64,000 nt of DNA from Caballeronia turbans (GCA_001544655.2 FCOD02000002.1:1-64000); one strand, 5' to 3'. Shown: positions 35,482 through 45,345, numbered from the stretch's first letter. Program-made: numbers and translations. Notes: a model not told the origin generated them from the letters alone.

Positions 35482-36636
35482 ATGACCAAGCAAGAGATTT
35501 CCGCCAACGACTACGACAAATTCCGTTCGGGCATCGTGGAGGTGCTCGAGAGTGCGCGGCGCGCCGCCGCACGGAGCGTCAACGCGATCATGACGGCTTC
35601 GTACTGGGAAATCGGGCGGCGGATCGTCGAATCGGAGCAGGGCGGCGCGCATCGGGCGGCTTACGGGGAGACGCTCATCGCGCGGCTGGCCACTGATCTG
35701 ACGAGCCGTTTCGGCAGAGGATTCGGCAAGGCGAACCTCGCCAATATGCGCGCGTTCTATCAGCAATGGCCGCCGGAGCGGATTTTCCAGACGGCGTCTG
35801 GAAAATCGGCGACGGCTTCGCAAACGCTCCAGACGGCGTCTGGAGAATCCGCGCCTTCCTTGCCGTCCCCCAACGCCGACGTACGTCTCGCCGCGCTCGC
35901 TGCCCGCTTCGCACTACCGTGGTCGGCCTACGTGCGCCTGCTCTCCGTGAAAAGCGACGCGGCGCGCGCCTTTTACGAGAGCGAAGCGTTGCGCGAGGGC
36001 TGGTCGGTCCGCCAGCTCGACCGGCAAGTGAACAGCCAGCTCTTCGAGCGGCTCGCGCTGTCGCGAAACAAGGCGGCGCTGCTGGAAAAGGCCGCCGAGC
36101 GCGCTCCCGACGACACAATCACGCCCGAGGAAGCGATCAAGGACCCGTTCGTCCTCGAATTCCTCGACATCAAGGACGAATATTCCGAGTCGGATCTGGA
36201 GGACGCGCTGATCCGGCGCCTCGCGGATTTCCTGCTTGAACTCGGCGACGATTTCGCGTTCGTCGGACGACAGAGACGGCTGCGCATCGACGACACGTGG
36301 TTTCGCGTCGATCTGCTGTTTTTCCATCGACGGCTGAAGTGTCTCGTCGTCATCGATTTGAAAGTCGGCCGATTCAGCTACGCCGACGCAGGCCAGATGC
36401 ATCTCTATCTGAACTACGCGCGCGAGCACTGGACGAAGCCGGGCGAAAACCCGCCGGTCGGGCTGATCCTGTGTGCGGGAAAGGGCAGTGCCGAGGCGCG
36501 CTACGCGCTGGACAACCTGCCGAACAAGATTCTGGCAGCCGAATATCAGACGGTGCTGCCCGACGAGAAGCTGATCGCGGACGAACTGGAACGTTCGCGC
36601 GAGGCGCTGGACGCGCGGCGTGGCCACACCGGCTAG
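35482..36636 (+). CDS. DUF1016/YhcG-type PDDEXK nuclease-like protein
   Basis: A 384-residue protein of the YhcG family. The N-terminal domain (about 8-85) has ASYWEIGRRIVESEQGG, and the C-terminal part holds a restriction-endonuclease-like core: DDTWFRVDLLFFHRRLKCLV followed by VIDLKVG, giving the D-x(n)-D-L-K pattern of PDDEXK enzymes. Family members are linked to DNA processing and are often found near restriction or defence genes; none is here. Between the two domains the reading frame is interrupted by two palindromic repeats (35781-35845). ATG 35482 is chosen to match the usual family start; the ribosome binding site is modest. A terminator follows. Confidence 0.85.
   Translation: MTKQEISANDYDKFRSGIVEVLESARRAAARSVNAIMTASYWEIGRRIVESEQGGAHRAAYGETLIARLATDLTSRFGRGFGKANLANMRAFYQQWPPERIFQTASGKSATASQTLQTASGESAPSLPSPNADVRLAALAARFALPWSAYVRLLSVKSDAARAFYESEALREGWSVRQLDRQVNSQLFERLALSRNKAALLEKAAERAPDDTITPEEAIKDPFVLEFLDIKDEYSESDLEDALIRRLADFLLELGDDFAFVGRQRRLRIDDTWFRVDLLFFHRRLKCLVVIDLKVGRFSYADAGQMHLYLNYAREHWTKPGENPPVGLILCAGKGSAEARYALDNLPNKILAAEYQTVLPDEKLIADELERSREALDARRGHTG
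35781..35845. repeat. Two palindromic repeats inserted in frame in the DUF1016 gene
   Basis: GATTTTCCAGAC-ggc-GTCTGGAAAATC (35781-35807) has perfect 12-bp arms; CTCCAGAC-ggc-GTCTGGAG (35827-35845) has 8-bp arms and the same core. Their centres are 42 bp apart, keeping frame, and they encode the repeated peptide QTASGKS / QTASGES between the two protein domains. Confidence 0.75.
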
Positions 36637-36653
36637 CGCAGGAAATACGGGGC

Positions 36654-36682
36654 AAAAAAAAGCCCGCTTCATTGAGCGGGCT
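36654..36682 (-). terminator. Intrinsic terminator, strong on the minus strand
   Basis: AGCCCGCT-tcattg-AGCGGGCT (36661-36682) is preceded by seven A on the plus strand, which read as a T-run after the hairpin on the minus strand. It serves the cytochrome c unit and may also stop the DUF1016 transcript. Confidence 0.85.
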
Positions 36683-36814
36683 TGAATCCACATCGGTTGA
36701 GACATGGAGGAGACAGGTGTAAGTATAAACCCTTAAGCCTCCGCGTCAATACCTAAAATCAAAAAAATCGCAATCGGGTCTGCACCGCAGCAAATTTGCA
36801 ACACCTTGTCCACG

Positions 36815-37132
36815 TCATGGCTTGCCGAGGCTGTGGTAGTACGCGGCCAGATTGGCGATATCCGCGTCCGACAAGGTCTTCGCCATCATCGACATCATCT
36901 CGTTCTTGCGCTCGCCCGAACGGAAATCGTTGAGCGCCTTCACGAGATACTCCTCCGTCTGCCCGGCGAGATTGGGCGCCTCCGGCAGCTTCGACATGCC
37001 GTCGATGCCGTGACACGCCGCGCACGCCGACGCCTTCGCGCGCCCGGCCTTTACGTCGCCGGCAGCGAACGCGGCGTGTGACATCGCCGCAAGCACGCCC
37101 GCAAACATCGCCGCCGTCACCCCAATCTTCAT
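36815..37132 (-). CDS. Small periplasmic c-type cytochrome
   Basis: A 105-residue class I cytochrome c. The signal peptide ends AAFAAGD (about 24), the haem motif is CAACHG (about 37-42), and the axial Met is in the MMSMMAKTL region. Its ATG overlaps the stop of the upstream dehydrogenase in ATGA, so it is probably the electron acceptor of that enzyme. Confidence 0.93.
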   Translation of the reverse strand: MKIGVTAAMFAGVLAAMSHAAFAAGDVKAGRAKASACAACHGIDGMSKLPEAPNLAGQTEEYLVKALNDFRSGERKNEMMSMMAKTLSDADIANLAAYYHSLGKP

Positions 37133-38397
37133 TTCGCCCCCGTATACGAGATGCGGTAGATCGCGCCCGCATAGTCGTCGGAGACTAGGAGCGACCCGTC
37201 CTGCAGCATCTGCACATCGGCCGGACGGCCCATGTACTCGCCGCTCGACGTGAGCCAGCCTTCCGCGAAGACTTCCGCCTCGCCCGCGGTGCCGTCGTCC
37301 TTGACCGGGATGAACATGAGGCGCGCGCCGACCGGTTTCGTGCGGTTCCACGAGCCATGCTCCGCATCGAAGATGCCGCCCTGATACTTCTGCGGGAACA
37401 TCTTGCCGTTATAGAACGACATGCCGAGATCGGCGGCGTGCGCAGCAAATTCGACCTGCGGGAACACGAGGCCCGCCGGCGGATTCTGGTCCTTGTACTC
37501 GACCGTGCGCACCTTGCCGCCGCCGTACCACGGGAAGCCGAAATTCTCGCCGCCCTTGGTCGCGCGATTCAGCTCGCCGGGCGGGGTGTCGTCGCCCATG
37601 CCGTCGACCTGGTTATCGGTGAACCAGAGCGTCTTGTCCTTCTGATTGAAGTCGAAGCCAACCGAATTGCGCGCGCCGTGCACGTACACTTCGCGGTTCT
37701 TGCCGTCCTGATCCAGACGGATGATGCCGGCGAGCCCGTTGCGATCCAGTTCCGCGAGCTTGTCCTTGGGCGGCACGTTCCACGGCTGGCCGAGCGCGAT
37801 GTACAGCTTCTTGTCCGGCCCGATGCGGCAATAGCGCGCGCCGTGATTGAAGCTCTCGAACTGCGTCGGGATCAGCTTGCCCTGCGGCACGACGACGGCC
37901 GCCGCGACATCCGGTCCGCCTTCACCGAAGAACTGCGCGGCCGGAAAGCCGAGCACGCGATTCTGTTCGACCACGTAGAGCACGCCGTCGGGCGAGAAGC
38001 ACACGCCGTTGGGCACCTTGAACGTCACTGACGATGCGAACTGCACGACGTCGCTCGCGACGCGCTGCTTGGTCCGGTCGGTCACCTGCCACACGCGATT
38101 CTTGCGCGTGCCGACGAATACCACGCCTGTGGAAGGCTCGATCGCCATCGCGCGGGCTTCCGGCACCACGGCGTACAGCTCGATCTTGAAGCCCTGCGGC
38201 AGTTTGATTTGCTCGAGGTTCTTGCGCAGCGCGTCGGCGGTCTGGCCGGCTTGCGGGACGGTTTCCGCCGGCGTGGCGTTGCCGGTCTGACGAAAGTTCG
38301 ACAGCGCGTTGACGTTGTCCTGCGCAGCGTTCGCATACGGCAGGCAGGCGAACATTGCACCGACGGCCAACGGCAAAAGCTTGAGTGTTGCGTTCAT
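37129..38397 (-). CDS. Periplasmic PQQ-dependent sugar/sorbosone dehydrogenase-like protein
   Basis: A 422-residue exported protein with a signal peptide ending YANAA (about 25) and a six-bladed beta-propeller of the soluble glucose/sorbosone dehydrogenase type. It shows repeated blades including [35 protein letters not shown], and the cofactor-site segments [22 protein letters not shown] and [13 protein letters not shown]. It likely oxidises a sugar or aldehyde in the periplasm and passes electrons to the overlapping cytochrome c. The substrate is unknown. The start has CAGGAGA. Confidence 0.88.
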   Translation of the reverse strand: MNATLKLLPLAVGAMFACLPYANAAQDNVNALSNFRQTGNATPAETVPQAGQTADALRKNLEQIKLPQGFKIELYAVVPEARAMAIEPSTGVVFVGTRKNRVWQVTDRTKQRVASDVVQFASSVTFKVPNGVCFSPDGVLYVVEQNRVLGFPAAQFFGEGGPDVAAAVVVPQGKLIPTQFESFNHGARYCRIGPDKKLYIALGQPWNVPPKDKLAELDRNGLAGIIRLDQDGKNREVYVHGARNSVGFDFNQKDKTLWFTDNQVDGMGDDTPPGELNRATKGGENFGFPWYGGGKVRTVEYKDQNPPAGLVFPQVEFAAHAADLGMSFYNGKMFPQKYQGGIFDAEHGSWNRTKPVGARLMFIPVKDDGTAGEAEVFAEGWLTSSGEYMGRPADVQMLQDGSLLVSDDYAGAIYRISYTGAK

Positions 38398-38647
38398 CTG
38401 GTTGTCTCCTGTTTGTTGTCGACCGGTCCCGCGGTTCGGCGCCGCGCTCCGGTTCCATTCAAAGCAAGACTCTTCTGACATGCACCGAACAACACACGAC
38501 AACTTTCGCCGAAGCGCGCAGCCCGGAAAGCAACCGGACGCGAACGCCGCGACGCTGCCTGCAGTGAAAAAGAATCTTAGGACAGAAAACGCTTATATAA
38601 ACACTGGACGACTAATTTTCGGGGTCGCGCTCCGCGCCAGGCGGAAG

Positions 38648-39406
38648 CTATTTCCGGCCGTCGAAGAGAAACACGTCGGAGCGATTCGGGCTCGGCAGCG
38701 CCACGAGGAGGCGCGCGCCGTCGAGCACCGCGTTACCGGTCACGGTCACATCGGGAAGCGGGCAGGGCGCGGGGCCGAACGTCACCGAGACGTCGTATGC
38801 GTTCGCGCCTTCGTGCGGCGCGGCCGTGCCCTTGAAGATGCAGCCGGATGTCGTCGTGCCGGCCAGATAGCCGTCACCCGCGACCGTGATGCGCGTTTGC
38901 GTCGTTCCGCCGAGCGCCATGCCGCGCCCGCTGTAGAGGCCGCCCAGATTGGCGCGGCTCGGCGCGATGTCGAGGATCGTCGCGGCTTTGCCGGAGAACG
39001 CGAGATCCGCGCTGCCGTCCTTGTTCGCGACGGTTCCATCGACGGCCGGCGCGTGCGCGAAATCGACGTTGAACACGACGGGCAATGCGCCCGCCTTGCC
39101 GACGCGATAGTCGAATGCCGAATCGCTGGTAAACCGCCCGTCGCTCGACTGCGCGCCGTTCTTCGCGACCGCGACGCCCGCGAGCCCCGTGCCGCCCGCG
39201 CCGCCGTAGAAGAGATACGCGGTGCCGTCGAAGAGCGTGAGCAGTGTGGCTTCGGCAGTGCTGCCCTTGAGCGCGCCCTTGTAGACGCCACCGGAGGGCA
39301 GCGTCGTGGTCGCGGTGCCGGGCGGTGGCGCGGTATTGGCGCCGTTGGTCGAACACGCAGCGAGTGCGACGGCGCAAACCACGATGGGAATCGCGTTTCT
39401 TGTCAT
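38648..39406 (-). CDS. Hypothetical lipoprotein
   Basis: A 252-residue protein with a lipoprotein signal peptide (IPIVVCAVALAAC, Cys at about 18), a low-complexity linker rich in Thr/Pro and a beta-rich body: GGVYKGALKGSTAEATLLTL, then LFYGGAGGTGLAG. No family was recognised. It stands alone on the minus strand, 250 bp upstream of the dehydrogenase unit. Confidence 0.75.
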   Translation of the reverse strand: MTRNAIPIVVCAVALAACSTNGANTAPPPGTATTTLPSGGVYKGALKGSTAEATLLTLFDGTAYLFYGGAGGTGLAGVAVAKNGAQSSDGRFTSDSAFDYRVGKAGALPVVFNVDFAHAPAVDGTVANKDGSADLAFSGKAATILDIAPSRANLGGLYSGRGMALGGTTQTRITVAGDGYLAGTTTSGCIFKGTAAPHEGANAYDVSVTFGPAPCPLPDVTVTGNAVLDGARLLVALPSPNRSDVFLFDGRK

Positions 39407-39462
39407 TCAGGACTCCGGTCGCGAGCGGTGAGAGTTCTGTATAAGCGCTTCAATCATGCAGG

Positions 39463-39684
39463 TCAAGCGCGCCGCGGGTCATCATTCCGCGCTCGTTCAG
39501 CCGCTTTACGATGCGTTTCATGGCAACGCGACACTTGGAACGCGAGCGGAAACCAACAAGACATCGTCCGATCCGAGGTCGAAGAGGCGATTGCGTCGTC
39601 GCTCGCTTCTTCGGAGGATGCATCGCGTTCGGCGTTTCCGGCCATCAGCGATGCGGCCGCAATGGGCGTCGGTTCGATCTTCAT
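39463..39684 (-). CDS. Possible small ORF in the gap upstream of the pyruvyl transferase-like gene
   Basis: The 383-bp gap 39407-39789 holds a 73-codon frame beginning MKIEPTPIAAASLMAGNAER, with GAGGGAAG in front of the ATG. There is no homology impression and the C-terminus is irregular, so this may be chance. An overlapping plus-strand frame is equally unproven. Confidence 0.25.
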   Translation of the reverse strand: MKIEPTPIAAASLMAGNAERDASSEEASDDAIASSTSDRTMSCWFPLAFQVSRCHETHRKAAERARNDDPRRA

Positions 39685-39789
39685 CTTCCCTCTTGTCCCG
39701 CAGTGTGTGAGGGAAGCTTGACCGGCGAGAATTAGAGCATTGCGAGGGCGCGTTTTTCGCGACGGCGGCATCGTTTGAAAGGAGGCCAA

Positions 39790-41004
39790 TTGCCTGACGC
39801 TCTTTCCTTGTCGAAGCCGCGGACCATCATCTTCGGCGCATTCGATCGACACAACTTCGGCGACATGCTGTTCGCGCATGTCGTCGCGCGGCTGCTTGCG
39901 CAGCGTCGTCCGGAAGTCGAGCCGGTGTTCGCCGGATGCGGGCAGCGAGACCTGCGCGCGCACGGCGGTCATGATGTCGCCGCGCTTTCGCAACTGGCGC
40001 AGTGCTGGCGCGACGAACCGGTTGCGCTGATTCACGCGGGCGGCGAGCTGCTGACGTGCGACGCATGGGAAGCAGCTGTGATGCTGACGACGCCCGAGGA
40101 AGCGCGCATACGCATCGCCCGATACGGTTCGCGCGCCGAAGACCGCAACGCCTGGGCGCGCACCGAACTCGGAACGGATGCGCGCGCGCCGTATGTCATC
40201 GGCCGCGAGACGTTTTCGCGGGCTACGTCGATCTGCTTCAACGCGATCGGCGGCGCAACGCTCGACGCCCGCGAAGCCGCGTTGCGCGAGGAAGTGCTCG
40301 GCAAACTCCGATCGGGCGACCACATCAGCGTGAGAGACGCGCCAACGCAGGCCACGTTGAAGCGCGCGGGCATCGACGCGCAACTCGTCCCCGACCCGGT
40401 ATCGTTGGTCGCCGAGCTCTTCGACGAGCGCATCCGGACGCATTCGGATGCACGCGACGCGTTTCCTCGCGGCTACCTGGCGGTGCAGTTCAGCGCGGAT
40501 TTCGGCGATGACGCCACGCTCACGCAGATCGCGCATCAACTGGATCGGCTCGGCAAGACGACCGGCCTCGGCATCGTGCTGTTTCGCGCGGGCGCGGCGC
40601 CGTGGCACGACGACATCGCCGTCTACGCGCGCATGGCCGCACGCATGCGCCACCCGGCCGTGACGATCTTCGAGTCGCTCAACGTCTGGGATATCTGCGC
40701 ACTGATCGCGAAGAGCAAAGGTTTCGCGGGCACGAGCCTGCATGGCCGGATCGTCGCGATGGCGTACGGCTTGCCGCGCGTGAATTTTCAGCACGCGGAC
40801 GCGGACGCTTGCAAGCAGCACGCATACACGTCGACATGGGAGATCGCGGATGCGCCGGGCCTCGTGCCGATCACGGCGATACACGCGGCCATGCGCGAAG
40901 CGCTGGCAATGGATCGCGCGGCGTTGCATGACAAGGCATCGGCGCTGGCGAAGGCGCATCGCGCGGGATTCGAACCGATCGCGCAGCGCGTGCTTCGATC
41001 ATGA
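39790..41004 (+). CDS. Polysaccharide pyruvyl transferase family protein
   Basis: A 404-residue protein of the PS_pyruv_trans (CsaB/WcaK-like) family. It opens RTIIFGAFDRHNFGDMLFAH, matching the G-x(n)-N-x-GD motif of the family, and its C-terminal half holds FAGTSLHGRIVAMAYGLPRV, the conserved G-x-R/S-x-H donor-binding segment. Family members add ketal-linked pyruvate to cell-surface sugars. The TTG at 39790 is taken as start because AAAGGAGG lies just before it. There is no sugar-biosynthesis cluster nearby. It ends in a 6-bp overlap with the convergent LysR gene. Confidence 0.8.
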   Translation: MPDALSLSKPRTIIFGAFDRHNFGDMLFAHVVARLLAQRRPEVEPVFAGCGQRDLRAHGGHDVAALSQLAQCWRDEPVALIHAGGELLTCDAWEAAVMLTTPEEARIRIARYGSRAEDRNAWARTELGTDARAPYVIGRETFSRATSICFNAIGGATLDAREAALREEVLGKLRSGDHISVRDAPTQATLKRAGIDAQLVPDPVSLVAELFDERIRTHSDARDAFPRGYLAVQFSADFGDDATLTQIAHQLDRLGKTTGLGIVLFRAGAAPWHDDIAVYARMAARMRHPAVTIFESLNVWDICALIAKSKGFAGTSLHGRIVAMAYGLPRVNFQHADADACKQHAYTSTWEIADAPGLVPITAIHAAMREALAMDRAALHDKASALAKAHRAGFEPIAQRVLRS

Positions 41005-41868
41005 AGCCACGAAATCCAGATAGGCCTTGACCGCCGCCGCCCGCTCGAACCGCCGGTACATCATCGCCACTTCCGAGGGCACCGCTTTCCCCGCGATCTC
41101 CCGATACTCCACGCCCGGCACCGTCACGCACTGCGCGAGCGAGCGCGGCACGACGGCGACATCGCCGCCCAGCGATACATGCGCGAGCACGTCCGCGAGC
41201 GTGCCCGGCTGCGCGACGACCCGCGCCTTGAAGCGCCCGCGCCGCGCCACTTCGAGCGTGCCGGATTCCTGCTCGGGCGCGACGAACGACTGATCGCGCA
41301 ACTGCGCCGGCGTAATGACGCGCGACGCCGCCAGCGGCGAATCGGCCGGCAACGCGACAATGAACGCATCGCGATGCACGGTGCGCGCCTCGACGCCTTC
41401 CGGGTACGGCACCGGCGGCCGCACGTAGGCGATATCGACGCGCCCTTCCATCAACAGCGCGCCGGCCTCGCGCATTACGATTTCCTCGATGCCGATCTCG
41501 ACGAGCGGATAGCGCGCCCGAAAGCCGCGCACGGTCGCCTGCAGCACGCCGGAGTAGACCGCTGACCCGACATAGCCGATGACGATCTTCCCCAGTTCGC
41601 CGCGCTCCGCCAGCGCCGCCCGCTCGGCGCCGCGCGCGAGATGATCGAGCGCGCCGACGGCGTCGCCGAGATAGGCTTCGCCGGCCGCCGTCAGCGCGAC
41701 CGATCGTTTCGTCCGATGAAACAGCCGCACGCCGAGCAGCCGCTCGGCTTCCTGAATCTGCCTGGTGAGCGCGGGCGGCGCGATGCCGAGCTCTTCCGCC
41801 GCACGCGCGAAATGCAGATGCCGGGCAACGCTCAGAAAACAGCGCACGTGACGCAACTCGACAGACAT
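40999..41868 (-). CDS. LysR-family transcriptional regulator
   Basis: A 289-residue LTTR with the N-terminal wHTH (CFLSVARHLHFARAAEELGI, then APPALTRQIQEAERLLG) and a type 2 periplasmic-binding-like effector domain. It is divergent from the DHA2 transporter 106 bp away and most likely controls it. ATG 41868 is used; a GTG four codons earlier is possible. The intergenic stretch has an AT-rich partial dyad around ATAATTAT that could be the T-N11-A box. Confidence 0.9.
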   Translation of the reverse strand: MSVELRHVRCFLSVARHLHFARAAEELGIAPPALTRQIQEAERLLGVRLFHRTKRSVALTAAGEAYLGDAVGALDHLARGAERAALAERGELGKIVIGYVGSAVYSGVLQATVRGFRARYPLVEIGIEEIVMREAGALLMEGRVDIAYVRPPVPYPEGVEARTVHRDAFIVALPADSPLAASRVITPAQLRDQSFVAPEQESGTLEVARRGRFKARVVAQPGTLADVLAHVSLGGDVAVVPRSLAQCVTVPGVEYREIAGKAVPSEVAMMYRRFERAAAVKAYLDFVAS

Positions 41869-41974
41869 GTCTGTATTCACGAATTCGATAATTATTCGAC
41901 GATTCTATGTCAATGACAGGGAAGACGGACACAACTAGCATCGGGAGACTCTTTCGCTTTTTCCGCGCATCGCC

Positions 41975-43519
41975 ATGTCGAACACGTCCGATAACCGCTT
42001 CGTCCTGCTCACCGCGTCGGCGACCTGTGCGCTGATCACACTCGACACGAACGTCGTCGCGGTGGCGCTGCCGTCCATCGCACGCGATTTCCACGCCGGT
42101 TTCGCCGATGTCGAATGGGTCGTGAGCGCGTACATGGTCGCGTTCGCCGCGTGCCTGCTGCCAGCGGGGGCGCTCGCCGACCGCATCGGCCGCAAGAAGA
42201 TGCTGATCGCGGGACTCGCCGTGTTCTTTCTGGCGTCGCTCGGTTGCGGGCTCGCGCCATCCGCGTTCGCGCTGAACCTCGCTCGCGCGGCGAAGGGACT
42301 CGGCGCGGCGATGTTGCTGACGTCCGCGCTCGCGATCATCGCGAACACCTTTCACGCAGGCGCGGCGCGCGAGCGCGCGTGGGCGGTGTGGGGCACCTGC
42401 ATGGGCGTGTCGACGACCATCGCGCCGCTCGTCGGCGGCGTCATCACGCAATTGGCCGGCTGGCGCTGGATTTTCCTGATGAACCTGCCGATCTGCGCGC
42501 TGCTCGCGGCCTGTGCATGGCGCGGCATCCGCGAATCGCGCAACGGCGAAGCGGGATCGCTCGATCTCGCCGGCAGCGCGCTTTTCGCCGGCGCGCTCGC
42601 CCTCGGCATCTGGGCGCTGATAGACGCGCAAGCGGACGGCTGGACAGACTGGCGCACCGTCGCGCGGCTCGCCGCGTGCGCGCTGCTTTTCATCGTCTTC
42701 GTGCAGGTGCAGCGCTCGCGCGCACACGCGATGATCGACCTCGCGCTATTTCGCCAGCCGCGCTTCGTCGCCGCCGTGCTTGCGATGTTCGGCTACGCGG
42801 CGTGCGCGCAGGTGATGATGACTTTCCTGCCGCTCTATTTGCAGAACGCGTTCGGCCTGCCGGCGGTGCGCGCGGGCCTCGGCATGCTGCCGTTTGCGAT
42901 TGCGATGGTCGTCGGTCCGCATATCGGCGCGTCGCTCGGCAAGCGCGTTCCGGCGATGGCGCTGCTGACGCTCGGCCTCGCGACCATCGGCGCGGGCAAT
43001 CTGCTGACGGCGCTCTTCGCGGGCATGTCGAGTTACGGGATGATCGCGGTCGGCATGATCGTCACGGGCCTCGGCGCGGGCGTGCTGAACGGCGACACGC
43101 AAAAGGCGATCATGGCGTGCGTGCCGGCGCATCGCACCGGCATGGCCTCGGGCATCAGCACGACGACGCGCTTCACCGCGATCGTCACGTCCGTGGGCGT
43201 GCTGGGCGCCGTGCTCGCGACGCGCACGCACGCCGCGCTCGATACCCACGCAGCGAGCCTCGCCGATCCAAAGCGCGTGCTCGATGCCGCGTTCCTCTCG
43301 CGCCTGCTCGCCGGCGATCTCGCGCATGCGGGCGGAAGCCTCGCCGGACCGCAGGGGGCGGCGATCATGCGGATCGCGCGCGAGAGCTTCGCGAGCGGCT
43401 TCGCGGCATCGCTCGGCGTGGCGGGCGTATGCGCGCTGACGATCGCCGCGGCGGTCTGGCTGCTCGCGGGGCGCGTGCCCGTCGAAAGCAGCGCGACGGC
43501 ATCGGCGTTGGCTGAATAG
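41975..43519 (+). CDS. MFS drug-efflux transporter, DHA2 (EmrB/QacA) type
   Basis: A 514-residue transporter with about 14 hydrophobic segments. The motif A region reads GALADRIGRKKMLIAG, the opening LDTNVVAVALPSIARDF is the DHA2 D1 motif and GWRWIFLMNLP is the motif typical of 14-TMS exporters. Proton-driven efflux of drugs or organic compounds across the inner membrane is expected. It is controlled, by position, through the divergent LysR regulator. Confidence 0.92.
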   Translation: MSNTSDNRFVLLTASATCALITLDTNVVAVALPSIARDFHAGFADVEWVVSAYMVAFAACLLPAGALADRIGRKKMLIAGLAVFFLASLGCGLAPSAFALNLARAAKGLGAAMLLTSALAIIANTFHAGAARERAWAVWGTCMGVSTTIAPLVGGVITQLAGWRWIFLMNLPICALLAACAWRGIRESRNGEAGSLDLAGSALFAGALALGIWALIDAQADGWTDWRTVARLAACALLFIVFVQVQRSRAHAMIDLALFRQPRFVAAVLAMFGYAACAQVMMTFLPLYLQNAFGLPAVRAGLGMLPFAIAMVVGPHIGASLGKRVPAMALLTLGLATIGAGNLLTALFAGMSSYGMIAVGMIVTGLGAGVLNGDTQKAIMACVPAHRTGMASGISTTTRFTAIVTSVGVLGAVLATRTHAALDTHAASLADPKRVLDAAFLSRLLAGDLAHAGGSLAGPQGAAIMRIARESFASGFAASLGVAGVCALTIAAAVWLLAGRVPVESSATASALAE

Positions 43520-43596
43520 CCAGGCGCGAATGCCTCGCCGCGCGCCGCGTTCCGTCCTATGCTTTTCCTGACGCCATCGAACGGAGCGGCCACGCA

Positions 43597-44298
43597 ATGA
43601 ACAGCCTGGAAGGAAAGATCGTCGCCATCACGGGCGGGTTCGGCAGTCTCGGACTCGCGACGGCGCGCGTGCTCGCCGAACGCGGCGCGCGCGTTGCGCT
43701 GATCGGCCACGGAGGATCGTCGGATGCATTGCCCGCGCGGCTCGCCGATGCGTGCGTCGTCACGGGCATCGATCTGACGGATGCGACCTCGGCGCAGAAA
43801 GCCGTCGACATAATCGTTCAGCAGACGGGCGGCCTGCACGCGCTCGTGAACGTGGCGGGCGCATTTCGATGGGAAACGATCGCGGACGGCAGCGCCGACT
43901 CCTGGCAGTCGATGTTCGACGTCAACGTGAAGACCGCGCTCAACGCATCGAAGGCGGCGCTCGCGCAACTGAGCGCGAGGGAGGGCGGGCGCATCGTCAA
44001 TATCGGCGCGCTCGCCTCGATGAAAGCGGGCATGGGCATGGGCGCCTACGCGGCATCGAAGGCGGCGCTGCTGCGCCTGACCGAAGCGCTCGCGGAAGAA
44101 CTGAAGGACAAGGGCGTCACGGTGAACGCGGTGTTGCCGTCGATCATCGACACCGCGCCGAATCGCCGCGACATGCCGGACGCCGATTTCTCCCGCTGGG
44201 TGAAGCCGGAAGAACTCGGCGCCGTGATCGCGTTCCTGCTTTCGCCGCAGGCGCAATGCATCACGGGTGCGGCGATTCCGGTGACGGGGCGCGTCTGA
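43597..44298 (+). CDS. Short-chain dehydrogenase/reductase
   Basis: A 233-residue SDR with TGGFGSLGLATA (cofactor loop), NVAGAF in place of NNAG, IGALAS carrying the catalytic Ser, and YAASK near 151-155. The compact length and the VNAVLPSIIDTAPNR segment resemble the 3-oxoacyl-reductase-like group. It lies 77 bp behind the transporter on the same strand and converges with the diguanylate cyclase gene (3-bp gap). Confidence 0.9.
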   Translation: MNSLEGKIVAITGGFGSLGLATARVLAERGARVALIGHGGSSDALPARLADACVVTGIDLTDATSAQKAVDIIVQQTGGLHALVNVAGAFRWETIADGSADSWQSMFDVNVKTALNASKAALAQLSAREGGRIVNIGALASMKAGMGMGAYAASKAALLRLTEALAEELKDKGVTVNAVLPSIIDTAPNRRDMPDADFSRWVKPEELGAVIAFLLSPQAQCITGAAIPVTGRV

Positions 44299-44301
44299 CG
44301 C

Positions 44302-45345
44302 TCAGCAGGTTTGCGCCCTGAATGCCTCGCCCCGCAAGCCTGCGCGATCCACGGCCGCGATGCGATTGCGGCCGTTGTCTTTCGCCTGGTACAACTGCGC
44401 GTCGGTGAGATTGATGAACGTCGTCACGTCCATGCGTTCGCCGGGCACGACGGTGCCCACGCCGAAGCTCGCCGTCACTTGCTGATTGTGCGGGGAGCGC
44501 ACGTGCGGGATCGCTTTGCCGGCGATCAGCGCGCGGCAACGCTCGGCGATGCGCATTGCGGCTTCGGCATCGGTATCGGCGAGGATCAGTGCGAACTCCT
44601 CGCCGCCGAACCGGCCGAGAAAGTGTTGCGGACCCGCCGCCTCGGCAAGCGCTCCCGCGATGCGCTTCAGGCATTCGTCGCCCTGGACGTGGCCGTAGTA
44701 ATCGTTGTACGACTTGAAGAAGTCGATATCGATCATGACGAGCGACAGCGGCCGGCCCGAGTCCTTCGAGGCACTCCATTCGCGCGCCATTACGTCGTCG
44801 AAACGGCGGCGGTTGCCGACGCCCGTCAGGCTGTCGCTGAACGAGAGGCGCTCCAGTTCCTGCTGCAACTGCGCGAGTTCTTCCTCGATGCGCTTGCGCT
44901 CGCTGATATCGAACATGAAGCCGATGAGCGCCTCGACCTCGCCTTTCTCGTTGCGCTCGACGTGCACGACATCGCGCAGCCACACATAGCCGCCGTCGCG
45001 GGTGAGCGCGCGGTAATCGGCTTCGTGATCCGTGCCCGCTTTCGATTGCGAGACGCAGAAGTTGACCACGGCTTCGCGATCGTCCGGATGCATGCGCTCG
45101 GCCCAGTCGTGAACCGTCTTCCACGACGACGGCGCCCAGCCGAGCAGCGACTCGATTTGCGGTCCGATGTAGGCGAATTCCATGGTCGCCCAGTCGATCT
45201 TCCAGGGGATCGCGTTGGTCGATTCGAGCAGCGTGCGGTAGACGGCGTGATCGTCCTCGCCGAGTGCGCGTTCTGACGGCGCGAGTGTGTCTTCGTGCCG
45301 CAGGAACGCGGCCTTGAGGGGGCTTTCGGATGGGGCGCGGTTCAT
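44302..45345 (-). CDS. PAS-GGDEF diguanylate cyclase
   Basis: A 347-residue enzyme that makes cyclic di-GMP. Residues about 35-155 form a PAS/PAC sensor (HPDDREAVVNF, RDGGYVWLRDVVHV). The GGDEF domain starts DSLTGVGNRRRF, has the metal site IDIDFFKSYND and the active motif GRFGGEEFALI (about 245). The inhibitory I-site RxxD expected five residues before the motif reads AGPQ, so product inhibition at that site is missing. There is no membrane segment, so it is cytosolic. The signal sensed is unknown. Confidence 0.93.
   Translation of the reverse strand: MNRAPSESPLKAAFLRHEDTLAPSERALGEDDHAVYRTLLESTNAIPWKIDWATMEFAYIGPQIESLLGWAPSSWKTVHDWAERMHPDDREAVVNFCVSQSKAGTDHEADYRALTRDGGYVWLRDVVHVERNEKGEVEALIGFMFDISERKRIEEELAQLQQELERLSFSDSLTGVGNRRRFDDVMAREWSASKDSGRPLSLVMIDIDFFKSYNDYYGHVQGDECLKRIAGALAEAAGPQHFLGRFGGEEFALILADTDAEAAMRIAERCRALIAGKAIPHVRSPHNQQVTASFGVGTVVPGERMDVTTFINLTDAQLYQAKDNGRNRIAAVDRAGLRGEAFRAQTC

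Noticed and set aside
39463-40959. A 498-codon minus-strand frame antisense to the pyruvyl transferase-like gene
   Set aside because: Most of it is a shadow of that gene. Only its last 73 codons, in the gap, are kept as a weak possibility.
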